Both the position numbers and the translations under genes were made by a program. The notes under the pieces were generated by a model. It was not told the DNA's origin. It saw only the letters and a program-made list of their open reading frames with translations, and made no database searches. This document shows positions 49,885-58,384 of a stretch of DNA of 64,000 nt, one piece after another; the stretch's first letter is position 1; every line of letters starts with the position of its first letter. Source of the DNA: Bacillus_BA songklensis (GTDB lineage: Bacteria; Bacillota; Bacilli; Bacillales; Bacillaceae_H); assembly GCF_042649685.1 (NCBI RefSeq), contig NZ_JBHRZT010000068.1:177355-241354 (forward strand), given 5' to 3'.

Positions 49885-49956
49885 ATGAATACGGTTTATA
49901 TCGTTTCTAGCTTAGTTTGCCTTGTTTATTTCATTTTCTTATCTATTACGGATTAA
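49885..49956 (+). CDS. 23-aa membrane micropeptide
   Basis: ATG 49885 to TAA 49956, preceded by GGAAGTG. The peptide is almost one hydrophobic helix (VYIVSSLVCLVYFIFLSI) ending TD. A Rho-independent terminator begins in its stop codon. A possible -10 (TATACA) lies about 45 bp upstream. A gene of this size cannot be proven by eye. The tight promoter-like/ORF/terminator arrangement is the reason to list it. Confidence 0.45.
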   Translation: MNTVYIVSSLVCLVYFIFLSITD

Positions 49957-49985
49957 AAAAGCACTGCCATCAGGCAGTGCTTTTT
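49956..49985 (+). terminator. terminator after the micropeptide
   Basis: 13-bp perfect stem AAAAAGCACTGCC / GGCAGTGCTTTTT with loop ATCA. Can act on both strands. Confidence 0.85.
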
Positions 49986-49991
49986 CGTTGG

Positions 49992-50129
49992 TCATTGTCT
50001 TGGTTGCTTCTGTTTCATACGTGACGAATCTTTCATTACGGCACCCGTTTCAGACATTGTCGTTCCTTGTCCCTGAACATTTGGCGCATTTAATTTTGAT
50101 TTTGAGTGATCTTTTTTCTGTCCAGCCAT
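49992..50129 (-). CDS. 45-aa hydrophilic protein, probable sporulation-related
   Basis: ATG at 50129 after GGAGGTGACAAC. MAGQKKDHSKSKLNAPNVQG, then TTMSETGAVMKDSSRMKQKQ: Lys/Ser/Gln-rich, no hydrophobic segment. Size and composition are those of minor spore proteins, but I cannot name a family. A family C repeat fragment (50222-50260) lies upstream. Confidence 0.6.
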   Translation of the reverse strand: MAGQKKDHSKSKLNAPNVQGQGTTMSETGAVMKDSSRMKQKQPRQ

Positions 50130-50314
50130 GTTGTCACCTCCGCAGTTATTCCGCTCTAACAGGCGGTAAAATCCCGGCATCTTCATAAGGAGGGAACCGC
50201 CCTAGGAGCCTGATTAGTTCAACTAACCATCAATGGGCAATCCTGACATTGATGAAAGTTCTACTTTATCCTTCCCTTCTTTTCTTAAAACTATGAAAAG
50301 AATCAGCAGAGGAA

Positions 50315-51094
50315 TTAAACAAGCTCGATCACCCCGAAATGAAACTTGGCCGTTTTGCGGCGGTAAACATTAAATCCATATCGCTCAAAACGCGGACTTT
50401 GCCAATGATCTTTTAATACGATCCGCTGCTTAGCGACACGCTTTGCCTCGTTTACTACATCTTCCGTTAAGGTCGAATAAAGGGCTACTTGCCTTAATCC
50501 TTTAATGCCGTCTGACTCTTCAATCGTTTCCGGAAACATCGGGTCAAAATAGACAACGTCAAAGCAGTTATCCGGACAACAATGTAAATATGCTTCAAAA
50601 TTTTTATGAACGACTTGGATGCGTTCCATCGCTTCATTTATTTTTGGAATATCCGTCTGCCATTCCTGCAGCCCCCGTTTAACGAGGTAGGCCAAAAATC
50701 GATTCCCTTCCAGCCCGATGGTACGTCCTTCTTCTCCTGCAGCGAGACTCGCAATAATGCTGTCAGAAGCCAATCCTAACGTACAATCTAAAAAACTCAT
50801 GCCGCGCCTTAATTTTGTGGCCTCTAAAAAAGGTTCACTTTCTCCATTTAGTATACGCTTTGCCCGAAACATCGCGGAGTTTGGATGAAAGAAAATTGGA
50901 TCAGCTCCCTCCTTCGCATGAATTTCCAGACGGTTTTTCCCTACTACTAATACATCTGCTTCTTCGCGTTCTTGAATTTCTTTAATGGCTTCTTTTTTTC
51001 GCTCTATAAAAGGAATGTTTAAATCCCTGGCGATATACTGTGCTTTTTCAACCATCTCTTCATTTGTCCGCCCAGCTGTTGTAACAATCACGTT
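50315..51094 (-). CDS. ypiP: class I SAM-dependent methyltransferase YpiP
   Basis: 259 aa from ATG 51094 after AAAGGAGG. MNVIVTTAGRTNEEMVEKAQ, an N-terminal domain to about 75 (IFFHPNSAMFRAKRILNGES), SAM site SFLDCTLGLASDSIIASLAA with EGRTIGLEGNRFLAYLV, and the catalytic-type motif CFDVVYFDPMFPETIEES. The layout (own N-terminal part, DPMFP motif) resembles the RsmJ-like/YpiP group of rRNA methyltransferases. The target nucleotide is not known. Alone, with brxB upstream in the same direction. Confidence 0.85.
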   Translation of the reverse strand, partial: NVIVTTAGRTNEEMVEKAQYIARDLNIPFIERKKEAIKEIQEREEADVLVVGKNRLEIHAKEGADPIFFHPNSAMFRAKRILNGESEPFLEATKLRRGMSFLDCTLGLASDSIIASLAAGEEGRTIGLEGNRFLAYLVKRGLQEWQTDIPKINEAMERIQVVHKNFEAYLHCCPDNCFDVVYFDPMFPETIEESDGIKGLRQVALYSTLTEDVVNEAKRVAKQRIVLKDHWQSPRFERYGFNVYRRKTAKFHFGVIELV

Positions 51095-51130
51095 CATTTT
51101 CCTCCTTTTCTTTGAACCTTGACTCTCCAA

Positions 51131-51523
51131 GATGCATGCGGTGGAGAGGAAGTTCGAAAACGTAAGGAATCAGACTTTCCGCCGCATAGAAAAACTCAGC
51201 TTGGTGCTGAGTTTGTTTGAAATCTTCTTTCAGACACATAAAGTGCGGCATCTATTATCACATATATGTGAAAAATGCCTATATATTTTATCCGATTCTA
51301 ACCGCCGATAAATATGTGCTGAGGGAAAGTTCATTTCATTTTCTAGTACTAAAGTATACTGTCTCCATGCAAAAAAGTCTATGAATATGATCTGACAAAT
51401 AAAAAGAGGCTGTCCCATAAGTCTCGAGTTAATGATAAAAGTTGATCTATTACATATCATTTATCTATTTATCGTTCAAACCATCATCAAGTTAATATTC
51501 CATATAACTTGTGCGCCCTTTTA
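51131..51523. other. gene-free stretch with hairpin and repeat end
   Basis: Holds AAACTCAGC / GCTGAGTTT (about 51194-51214, loop TTGGT-type) and a stretch AAGAGGCTGTCCCATAAGTC (51405-51424), the same boundary sequence seen beside family D elements at 44948, 46322, 47800 and 58530. Two short ORFs here have no ribosome sites. Confidence 0.5.
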
Positions 51524-51958
51524 TTAACAATGTTGATCAAATGCAGTCATAATGTTTTCGAAAATCATTTCAATCGGTTGTCCTTCAATATCATGACGCG
51601 GAATAAAATGGATTACTTCTTTCCCTTTCAATAAAGCCATGGATGGAGAAGACGGCTCAATTCCTTTAAAATATTCACGCATTTTAGCGGTCGCTTCTTT
51701 ATCCTGGCCTGCAAAAACCGTCACTATATTGTCTGGTTTTTTCTCGGTGTGGAGAACGGCATGTGTTGCTGCCGGACGGGCCAAGCCTGCTGCACAGCCG
51801 CAAACAGAATTGACAACAACAAACGTTGTACCTTCTACCTTTTCCATAAATTGTTCCACTTCTTCGGCTGTTGTTAATTCCTGAAAACCGGCACGCGTTA
51901 ACTCTTCGCGCATCGGTTTCACTAACTGACGCATGTATTCTTCATATGCCATAGACAT
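51524..51958 (-). CDS. brxB: bacilliredoxin BrxB (YphP)
   Basis: 144 aa, the exact family length. MSMAYEEYMRQLVKPMREEL, the active-site CGC in VVVNSVCGCAAGLARPAATH, VFAGQDKEATAKMREYFKGI and SSPSMALLKGKEVIHFIPRH, ending QHC with the third conserved Cys. It removes bacillithiol from mixed disulfides on proteins after oxidative stress. ATG at 51958, ten bases after AGGAGG. An ATG nine bases up overlaps the ribosome site. Confidence 0.97.
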   Translation of the reverse strand: MSMAYEEYMRQLVKPMREELTRAGFQELTTAEEVEQFMEKVEGTTFVVVNSVCGCAAGLARPAATHAVLHTEKKPDNIVTVFAGQDKEATAKMREYFKGIEPSSPSMALLKGKEVIHFIPRHDIEGQPIEMIFENIMTAFDQHC

Positions 51959-52204
51959 AATTCGCATTCCTCCTATGATTGCTTTGACGGTAAAAGCATA
52001 CTACAAACTCAGCGAGAAAATCAACGATATAGGATTCTTTCCCAAACGTCGTTTTTTATCTGTTAAAAAAGGATTCTGTATTCAAATCGATTAACACCAC
52101 GAAAAATATATGGAAATAAATCGGTAAAATAGTAATAAATACCGAACTTTAGTAGGGATTGTCGAATTTTACTAGGATTAAAGTGGAAATTGTACTATTA
52201 TTAT

Positions 52205-52415
52205 CTATATAAATCCACATAAATAATTGGACATAAATAAAAAACATTTATGTCCAATTATTTACGCATAAGCGGCTGACAATCTCCCTTACGGGTTCTT
52301 GTCAACCGCTTATACGAGAACCTTTGTAAGCTTGTTCAAGATGAAAAAACAGAAAGACGCAAATAGAAGAAGGACCGGTGACAGAGGTTAAAAAATTAAG
52401 TGGGACTTATATATA
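52205..52415 (+). repeat. family A repeat, complete reference copy
   Basis: 211 bp from TATATAAATCCACATAAA to AGTGGGACTTATATA. Stem 1 is a perfect 18 bp (AAATAATTGGACATAAAT with its complement around AAAAAAC), then TTTACGCATAAGCGGCTG, stem 2 GCGGCTGACA / TGTCAACCGC around CTCCCTTACGGGTTC, and the tail TTCAAGATGAAAAAACAG to GACAGAGGTTAAAAAATTAA. Confidence 0.9.
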
Positions 52416-52445
52416 ACATATCCATCATTAGAGAGGATTTTTTTG

Positions 52446-53294
52446 ATGAAACGGGTATTAAGACCGAAAAAACCGTTTTATATATTAGTAGGGACCATTT
52501 TATTCGCATTTTTCCTTATTTTACCTTCTAACATTACAAATGGAAAGGCAAAGGAATCCAGGCAAATACATCCGACTTCCTTACCTATGAAGCAGACGGC
52601 AGATGCAGAACAATTGAAAAAAGAGATTAATAGTTTGCATCAGCATAATATTTTGTCAGCCACTTTAGACATTAACCACCAAAGAATTGAGAAGCCTATT
52701 TACTTTACATTTGATGATGGACCTACAAAAGATACACCCTATATTTTAGATGTTTTAAAAAAGTTTCATGTAAAAGCTACTTTTTTTATGCTCGACGGTC
52801 AGATTAAAAAATATCCCGAAATCGCAAAACGCGTTGTAGCTGAGGGGCACGCGGTTGGCTGTCACGGTGTTTCACATGATATTCACAAAATCTATGCTCA
52901 TGATGGTTCTGCTTTACAAGAGATGGAACAATGCAGCGAAACATTGAAGAACATTACAAACGTAGATAGTTCTCTTATCCGTGTTCCTTTTGGAAGCTTT
53001 CCTTATTTAAAAGAGCCTCATCGTTCACAGTTAAAACGGGCCCATTTTCAACTGTGGGACTGGAATGTAGACAGTTCAGACTGGGACGCAAAAACCCCTG
53101 GACAAATTGTGCAAAATCTAACACCGCAACTCACTCGTCTAGAACATATGGAGAAAACACCGGTTATGTTGTTTCATGATAAGGCAGTGACCGCCCACTC
53201 ATTGGATAAAGTCATTACCTTCACTCAAAACTCGGGGTTCCAGCCCATTTCGATCTCAGAAACGATGCAGCCGCTGCAATTTCGCATACGTTAG
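52446..53294 (+). CDS. polysaccharide deacetylase (NodB domain)
   Basis: 282 aa, ATG 52446 after AGAGAGGA. N-terminal signal/anchor (FYILVGTILFAFFLILPSNI). The carbohydrate esterase 4 domain has motif 1 with the catalytic Asp in YFTFDDGPTKDTPYILDVL, motif 2 HGVSHDIHKI (metal His), motif 3 RVPFGSFPYLK, motif 4 FQLWDWNVDSSDWDAKTPGQ and motif 5 VMLFHDKAV. It N-deacetylates cell-wall sugars (peptidoglycan GlcNAc/MurNAc) outside the membrane. All catalytic residues are present except that motif 5 has LFHD. Preceded by a family A repeat that supplies the last 30 bp upstream. Confidence 0.92.
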   Translation: MKRVLRPKKPFYILVGTILFAFFLILPSNITNGKAKESRQIHPTSLPMKQTADAEQLKKEINSLHQHNILSATLDINHQRIEKPIYFTFDDGPTKDTPYILDVLKKFHVKATFFMLDGQIKKYPEIAKRVVAEGHAVGCHGVSHDIHKIYAHDGSALQEMEQCSETLKNITNVDSSLIRVPFGSFPYLKEPHRSQLKRAHFQLWDWNVDSSDWDAKTPGQIVQNLTPQLTRLEHMEKTPVMLFHDKAVTAHSLDKVITFTQNSGFQPISISETMQPLQFRIR

Positions 53295-53335
53295 TTCTTA
53301 TAAAGAGTCTGACTTAAAATGACGATTCAGCACAT

Positions 53336-53381
53336 AAGGGCATCGTGAAAGTACCTTTTTCAGTACTTTCACGATGCCCTT
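53336..53381. terminator. bidirectional terminator with 19-bp perfect stem
   Basis: AAGGGCATCGTGAAAGTAC (53336-53354) pairs exactly with 53363-53381, 8-base loop. Between the convergent deacetylase and ypgR genes. Upstream GACGATTCAG recalls the family D stem. Confidence 0.8.
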
Positions 53382-53383
53382 CT

Positions 53384-54511
53384 TTACAATTTTCTTGATT
53401 CTGTCATCTGCTTCCACACAGATCCTTTTGCTTCTTCTCCACCCTCAATTCGTTCAATGGCCATTTTCACTTGCAGGCTTACCTCAAACTCCGGATCATT
53501 TTCTGCTTCTTTTAATGCTTCTAATGCGCTCTCATTCCCTACTTCATATAAAAACATGGCTGCACGCCAGCGAACAAGTTTATTTTTATCCTTCAATGCG
53601 GCACACATTGCTGGAATGGCTTCTTCATATCCCAGATCGGATAAACAGTCTCCTGCCGTCCGGCGAACGGTGACAGATTTGTCTTTTAACGCCTCATATA
53701 AATATGGCAGTACCTCTTTTGTTTCCAGCATCCCTAAATAAACAGTTGCTAAACGGCGGATAGATGCTTTTTCATCATGAAGCGCCTGTTCAAGTACTGG
53801 CAGATCTTCCACTGTTGGATTCATTTGTTCCAAATGAGCATAGCGCTTGGACCAATCTTCTTCCTCTAACATATCGAGTGTGACTTTGTACGTTTGGCGA
53901 GGCTGAACCTGTTTTCCTCCTTCTTTTTCCTGTTTCACTGCATTCACAAGACGGTCAAGGCGTTCTTGTGGATAAGCAGCGTCCAATTCATCTACCACAT
54001 CTTGGCCGATATCTTTCAACTCACCGTAACGAACACCTTGTTCTTTCCATTTTCGCTCAAGCACCACATTGTCTGATAGGCTTTGCAGTTTGACAATCGC
54101 CCCTTTAAAACGGTCAGGCAGGCCAAACCTCTCTTCATGCATGTCGTCTGTTAATTTGACCTGCATTGGAATACTTTTAAACATTTGTACAAACACTTTG
54201 ACTTCACCGAAATGGTCATTTAGCGCGTTTTGTCCGCCGCTTCCTTCTGCCACTTCTTCACCGAATGATGCACGCACTTGGGGTAAAATGTGTTTCCAAT
54301 CGTATTTAGCATGACGTTCCACCGCTAAAAAGTCAGCCACATGATAAACACCCTTAACCCCTTCTATTTTTAAAATATCTTGAATCACAGGAGGAGCTCC
54401 CTCTGCATTTTTATCATTATAATTATTGCTTTTGCCGGCTGGAAGCTCTTGATCTAAATTAATTTTCATCGTATTTGGACTCGGAGTCGGCTCGATTGAT
54501 TTAATTTTCAT
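53384..54511 (-). CDS. ypgR: conserved virulence factor C family protein (YpgR), HEAT repeats
   Basis: 375 aa from ATG 54511 after AAAGGAGG. The N-terminal NifU/Scaffold-like domain MKIKSIEPTPSPNTMKINLD, then GVKGVYHVADFLAVERHAKY and DWKHILPQVRASFG. The C-terminal half has HEAT/PBS-type repeats (LPVLEQALHDEKASIRRLA, VLPYLYEALKDKSVTVRRTA, AIPAMCAALKDKNKLVRWRA, ALEALKEAENDPEFEVSLQV). Named for S. aureus CvfC; YpgR in B. subtilis. Molecular role unknown; the repeats suggest protein binding. No start overlap with neighbours. Confidence 0.92.
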   Translation of the reverse strand: MKIKSIEPTPSPNTMKINLDQELPAGKSNNYNDKNAEGAPPVIQDILKIEGVKGVYHVADFLAVERHAKYDWKHILPQVRASFGEEVAEGSGGQNALNDHFGEVKVFVQMFKSIPMQVKLTDDMHEERFGLPDRFKGAIVKLQSLSDNVVLERKWKEQGVRYGELKDIGQDVVDELDAAYPQERLDRLVNAVKQEKEGGKQVQPRQTYKVTLDMLEEEDWSKRYAHLEQMNPTVEDLPVLEQALHDEKASIRRLATVYLGMLETKEVLPYLYEALKDKSVTVRRTAGDCLSDLGYEEAIPAMCAALKDKNKLVRWRAAMFLYEVGNESALEALKEAENDPEFEVSLQVKMAIERIEGGEEAKGSVWKQMTESRKL

Positions 54512-54594
54512 GTTGACGCCTCCTTTGTTCACTTTTCTCGATTGTAGCATATACCGAATTTTTAAGTCTAATCAGGAGATCGGAAGGGGCTGTC

Positions 54595-56487
54595 TCATGA
54601 GCTTTGCATTTCTTCCACGATTTCCGACAGCTCAGCCCAACGGTCAAGAAGCCGGTTCAGTTCATCGTTCACTTCTTCCTGCTCCTGTGTTAAGCGGTGC
54701 GCTTTTTCAAAGTCACTGCCGGATGCTTCAATGTCGGAAGCGATTTGTTCCAGCTTTTCTTCTAAAGCGGCAATTTTGTCTTCGATTTCGTCCCATTCGC
54801 GCTGTTCATTATACGATAATTTTCGTTTTTTCGTTTTTTCAGCTTGCTGCGGTTTTTCCTCTTTGATTTTCGGCATCGCTTCGATTTTCGCCTGGTTCTG
54901 AAGCTTTTCTTCCAAATAATCCGTATAGGCTCCGTAATAAGTAGAAATTGTACCATTTCCTTCAAATACTAATAAGTAATCAACTACCTTATCCAGGAAA
55001 TAGCGATCATGTGAAACAGTTAAAACGACTCCTGGAAACTCTTCGAGGTAATCTTCCAGCACCGTTAACGTCTGCGTATCCAAATCGTTCGTTGGTTCAT
55101 CCAATAAAAGGACATTGGGGGCCGTCATTAATAGTTTTAATAAATAAAGGCGTCTGCGTTCGCCTCCTGACAGCTTTCGAAGAAGCGTGCCGTGCGTATG
55201 TGAAGGGAATAGGAACCGCTCAAGCATTTGTGAAGCGGATAGCACTTTCCCATCTGTTGTATGAATGACTTCCGCCGATTCTTTAATGTAGTCAATCATT
55301 CTCTGGTTTAGGTTCATATCGTCGCTTTCTTGTGTATAGTAAGCGATTTTGACTGTTTGGCCGGTATCGATTTCACCACTGTCAGGCTGAATGCGTCCAG
55401 CAATCATGTTTAAAAGCGTAGACTTGCCGCTGCCATTTGATCCCACCACCCCGATGCGATCGCTCTTTTTCACGATATGGGTGAAATTGCGGAAAATGGT
55501 TTTCTCTTCGTATGACTTAGACACATCTTTGAACTCAAATACTTTTTTCCCTAGGCGGCTTCCAGCCAGGCTCATATCGAGTTTCTCAGATTGCGATCGA
55601 TCAAGCTTAGAGTCCAACTGCTCAAATCGTTGAATTCTTGCTTTTTGCTTCGTTGTTCGCGCTTTGGCTCCACGGCGAATCCAGGCAAGCTCGTTTCGGT
55701 ATAAATTGTGCAGTTTCGCCTGTGACGCCTGTTCCTGCTCTTCGCGAATGGCCTTTGCTTCCAGGAATGCCGCATAATTCCCCGTATAGCTGTATAGTGT
55801 TCCTTTATCCAACTCAAAAATGCGGTTGGTTACCGCATCCAAAAAGTATCGGTCATGTGTAACAAGCAACAGTGCACCCTGATAACGGGCCAGATACTCT
55901 TCGAGCCATTTCACTGTTTCATAATCAAGATGGTTCGTCGGTTCATCCAAAATGAGCAAATCCGGGGTTTCAATCAATACCCGGGCGAGTGCTACGCGTT
56001 TTTTTTGTCCCCCTGATAACTCCCCCATTTTCTGGCGCATATTCGTAATCCCCAGCTTTGTTAAAATCGCCTGGGCACTCGAATTCGTTTCCCATGCATT
56101 CATCGCGTCCATTTTTTGCTGGAGTTTATATAAGGTTTCCTGGTGTTTCTCGTTACCGGAATCTTGCTCAAGGTCATATAAAGCAAGCTCATATTCCTTT
56201 AACAAGCTCAATAAGGGCGTATCACCGCTGAACACTTGCTCGATAACCGTTAAGCTTTCGTCAAAATCCGGCTGCTGTGCCAGGTAGCTGATATGGTAAT
56301 CTTTCGAATGAGTCATATCACCCGAATCCGCAAACTCAAGCCCTGCAATGATTTTCAAAAGCGTTGATTTCCCTGTACCATTCACCCCAATCAAGCCCGC
56401 ACGCTCCTGGTCGGAAATCGTAAACGTAATGTTTTGAAAAAGTTCCTTTTCACCATACGTTTTTGTAATGTTTTCCACCGTTAACAT
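54595..56487 (-). CDS. yfmR: ABC-F family ATPase (YfmR/Uup-like)
   Basis: 630 aa. ATG 56487 lies just past the ypgQ stop (TGA at 56490-56492), so the genes are coupled. Two ABC domains: Walker A GVNGTGKSTLLKIIAGL and GSNGSGKSTLLNMIAGRI; signatures LSGGQKKRVALARVL and LSGGERRRLYLLKLL; Walker B LLILDEPTNHLD and VLLLDEPTNDLD. The inter-domain linker is charged (WIRRGAKARTTKQKARIQRF) and the C-terminal coiled coil (WDEIEDKIAALEEKLEQIAS) is as in Uup/YfmR. It acts on the ribosome E site, easing stalls at poly-proline or similar sequences (known for YfmR with EF-P). No membrane partner is needed. Confidence 0.93.
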   Translation of the reverse strand: MLTVENITKTYGEKELFQNITFTISDQERAGLIGVNGTGKSTLLKIIAGLEFADSGDMTHSKDYHISYLAQQPDFDESLTVIEQVFSGDTPLLSLLKEYELALYDLEQDSGNEKHQETLYKLQQKMDAMNAWETNSSAQAILTKLGITNMRQKMGELSGGQKKRVALARVLIETPDLLILDEPTNHLDYETVKWLEEYLARYQGALLLVTHDRYFLDAVTNRIFELDKGTLYSYTGNYAAFLEAKAIREEQEQASQAKLHNLYRNELAWIRRGAKARTTKQKARIQRFEQLDSKLDRSQSEKLDMSLAGSRLGKKVFEFKDVSKSYEEKTIFRNFTHIVKKSDRIGVVGSNGSGKSTLLNMIAGRIQPDSGEIDTGQTVKIAYYTQESDDMNLNQRMIDYIKESAEVIHTTDGKVLSASQMLERFLFPSHTHGTLLRKLSGGERRRLYLLKLLMTAPNVLLLDEPTNDLDTQTLTVLEDYLEEFPGVVLTVSHDRYFLDKVVDYLLVFEGNGTISTYYGAYTDYLEEKLQNQAKIEAMPKIKEEKPQQAEKTKKRKLSYNEQREWDEIEDKIAALEEKLEQIASDIEASGSDFEKAHRLTQEQEEVNDELNRLLDRWAELSEIVEEMQSS

Positions 56488-56489
56488 TT

Positions 56490-57137
56490 TCACTGCAAAC
56501 CATTCCATTCTTTCATAAATTGTTGTAAAAATCTTTCCATATGTTCATGGCGTTCTTCCGCCAGCTGTTTCGCTGCAGACGTATTCATCAAATCTTTCAG
56601 CTTTAGCAGTTTTTCATAAAAATGATGAACAGCCGTACTTTTCCCCTGTCTGTATTCCTTTTCCGTCAGCGTCTCCCGTACTTTAACTTCTTCATCATAC
56701 ATGGCATGCCCTTTTGCACCAGCATACATGAATGTACGGGCAATTCCGATCGCTCCAATGGCATCAAGGCGGTCCGCATCTTGTACAATTTTTCCTTCCA
56801 ACGTACTCATCGAAGGACGACCGCCTCCTTTAAATGACATCGTAGAAATAATATGGATGATTTCTTCCATTGCGATCGCATCCATTCCTTGTAAAGCGAG
56901 CCATTCGCGCAATTCCCGATATGCTTTATCGACATCATCGACGAGTTTATCGTCCACGACATCATGCAGCAGCGCCGCCAGCTCGATGACAAAGCAATTT
57001 CCTCCTTCTATCCTCGCTATGTAAAGGGCGTTATCCCGGACTCTTCGTATATGTTCCCAATCATGGCCACTACGGTCATGAGCCAACTTTTCTTTTACCC
57101 ATTGTTCCGTTCGGATGATCATTTCTTCATTCATCAT
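56490..57137 (-). CDS. ypgQ: HD-domain phosphohydrolase (YpgQ)
   Basis: 215 aa. HD metal site: GHDWEHIRRVRDNALYIARI with the first His, AALLHDVVDDKL with the HD pair, and the late Asp in KIVQDADRLDAIGAIGIART. The length and HExx-free HD pattern match YpgQ. These enzymes hydrolyse nucleotides; B. subtilis YpgQ has been shown to be an Mn2+-dependent pyrophosphohydrolase. Start ATGATG after GAGGG. Directly upstream of yfmR with a coupled stop/start. Confidence 0.93.
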   Translation of the reverse strand: MMNEEMIIRTEQWVKEKLAHDRSGHDWEHIRRVRDNALYIARIEGGNCFVIELAALLHDVVDDKLVDDVDKAYRELREWLALQGMDAIAMEEIIHIISTMSFKGGGRPSMSTLEGKIVQDADRLDAIGAIGIARTFMYAGAKGHAMYDEEVKVRETLTEKEYRQGKSTAVHHFYEKLLKLKDLMNTSAAKQLAEERHEHMERFLQQFMKEWNGLQ

Positions 57138-57202
57138 AAACCCTCGTTTTCGTTTTCAAAGTGTAACGTTATTGTATCATGAAAACGTCATTGATGTGGA
57201 TT

Positions 57203-57240
57203 AATATAAAAAGGGCAGGTTTCCCTGCCCTTTTTATATT
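57203..57240. terminator. bidirectional terminator
   Basis: 17-bp perfect stem AATATAAAAAGGGCAGG / CCTGCCCTTTTTATATT with a 4-base loop. Its 3' arm contains the gpx stop codon. A family A terminus (GATGTGGATTAATAT, 57192-57206) abuts it. Confidence 0.85.
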
Positions 57241-57710
57241 AATGCTTCGATTTCCTTTTCAATGTCTGCCGGTAAGGTTTTCGGAGCAAAACGGTCGATG
57301 ACTTCCCCTTCCCCATTAACAAGGAATTTTGTAAAGTTCCATTTGATCATCTTTGAACCAAACACTCCCGGAGCCTGTTCAGACAAATAAACAAACAGCG
57401 GATGGGCATTTTCACCATTTACATCAACCTTTGCAAACATCGGGAATGTCACTCCATAGTTCAGTTCGCAAAACGATTCAATCTCTTGTTCGGATCCAGG
57501 TTCTTGCCCCCCAAATTGGTTGCAGGGGAAACCTAATACAACGACACCCTGGTCTTTATATTTTTCATACAGCGCCTGTAAGCCTTTATATTGAGGTGTG
57601 AATCCGCACTTGCTTGCTGTATTCACGATCAGAAGCACCTTCCCTTTGTATTGCTCTAGTGACACTTCTTCCCCTTTTATCGTTTTGGCTGAATAAGAAT
57701 ATACACTCAT
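57234..57710 (-). CDS. gpo: glutathione peroxidase-family thiol peroxidase (BsaA/Gpo)
   Basis: 158 aa from ATG 57710 after AAGGAGGAGAG. GKVLLIVNTASKCGFTPQYK with the peroxidatic Cys (not selenocysteine), VLGFPCNQFGGQEPGSEQEI with the Gln and second Cys, and MIKWNFTKFLVNGEGEVIDR with Trp/Asn. The catalytic tetrad Cys/Gln/Trp/Asn is complete. In bacteria lacking glutathione it uses thioredoxin or bacillithiol-type thiols to reduce peroxides. Close to ypgQ-ypgR, as in B. subtilis. Confidence 0.95.
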   Translation of the reverse strand: MSVYSYSAKTIKGEEVSLEQYKGKVLLIVNTASKCGFTPQYKGLQALYEKYKDQGVVVLGFPCNQFGGQEPGSEQEIESFCELNYGVTFPMFAKVDVNGENAHPLFVYLSEQAPGVFGSKMIKWNFTKFLVNGEGEVIDRFAPKTLPADIEKEIEALI

Positions 57711-57779
57711 ATAACTCTCCTCCTTACTTTTCATTGTAAAACCATTTCCCCCAAAAGCAAAACTGAATGCTCTTTTGGC

Positions 57780-58301
57780 TTACATAATAGGATGCTGGTC
57801 GTCCTTTAGGAGTTGAATGGTCTCAAGCATATAATCGATCATCTCAACGATATCATCCACTTGGTCTTCATATATGTAACGATTAAATTTGATTTTCATT
57901 TCATTTTTATATTCGTTCGTCCCGACGAGATGGGTCACTCTTTGCTCAACCGTCCGCTCTTCCCCCCAAATGGCCCGTAAATCTTCCTCATAATTCGCAC
58001 ACTGTTCAGGTGTGAAAGGACTCATTTGCGATAAGGTAAAATCGATCTCGATTAAACACCCCGGTTTCACTTGTTTATTCCCGGACAGTTCCGCATGAAT
58101 ATCGTCGATATGGGTCGTTAATAATAAAGAAGCAACGACGGAACCCGTTTGTTGAAACGAAATGCGATACATGCGTGAAAAGCGAGCCAAATCTACATAA
58201 TCTTCACGGTTGACAACAGACACATGGCCTTCCAAATCGAGATCGTACACTTCTCCTTCGACTACGACCTTTAAGTTATCGAATACAATCGGATCAAACA
58301 T
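57780..58301 (-). CDS. hypothetical protein, 173 aa
   Basis: ATG 58301, nine bases after AAGGG (an ATG six bases up sits too close). Not recognised. A beta-rich first half (MFDPIVFDNLKVVVEGEVYD, LDLEGHVSVVNREDYVDLAR and FSRMYRISFQQTGSVVASLL) and a helical acidic end (IYEDQVDDIVEMIDYMLETI). No membrane helix or signal peptide. The family is likely restricted to Bacillaceae. It is 69 bp from gpo in the same direction and may be co-transcribed. Confidence 0.7.
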   Translation of the reverse strand: MFDPIVFDNLKVVVEGEVYDLDLEGHVSVVNREDYVDLARFSRMYRISFQQTGSVVASLLLTTHIDDIHAELSGNKQVKPGCLIEIDFTLSQMSPFTPEQCANYEEDLRAIWGEERTVEQRVTHLVGTNEYKNEMKIKFNRYIYEDQVDDIVEMIDYMLETIQLLKDDQHPIM

Positions 58302-58384
58302 ATTCATCGTCCCTTTTCCATTTCATCTATGTAAGAAGCATAATCAAATGATTTACTGTTTGCAAATTCCTCTTTCGTTCCAGT

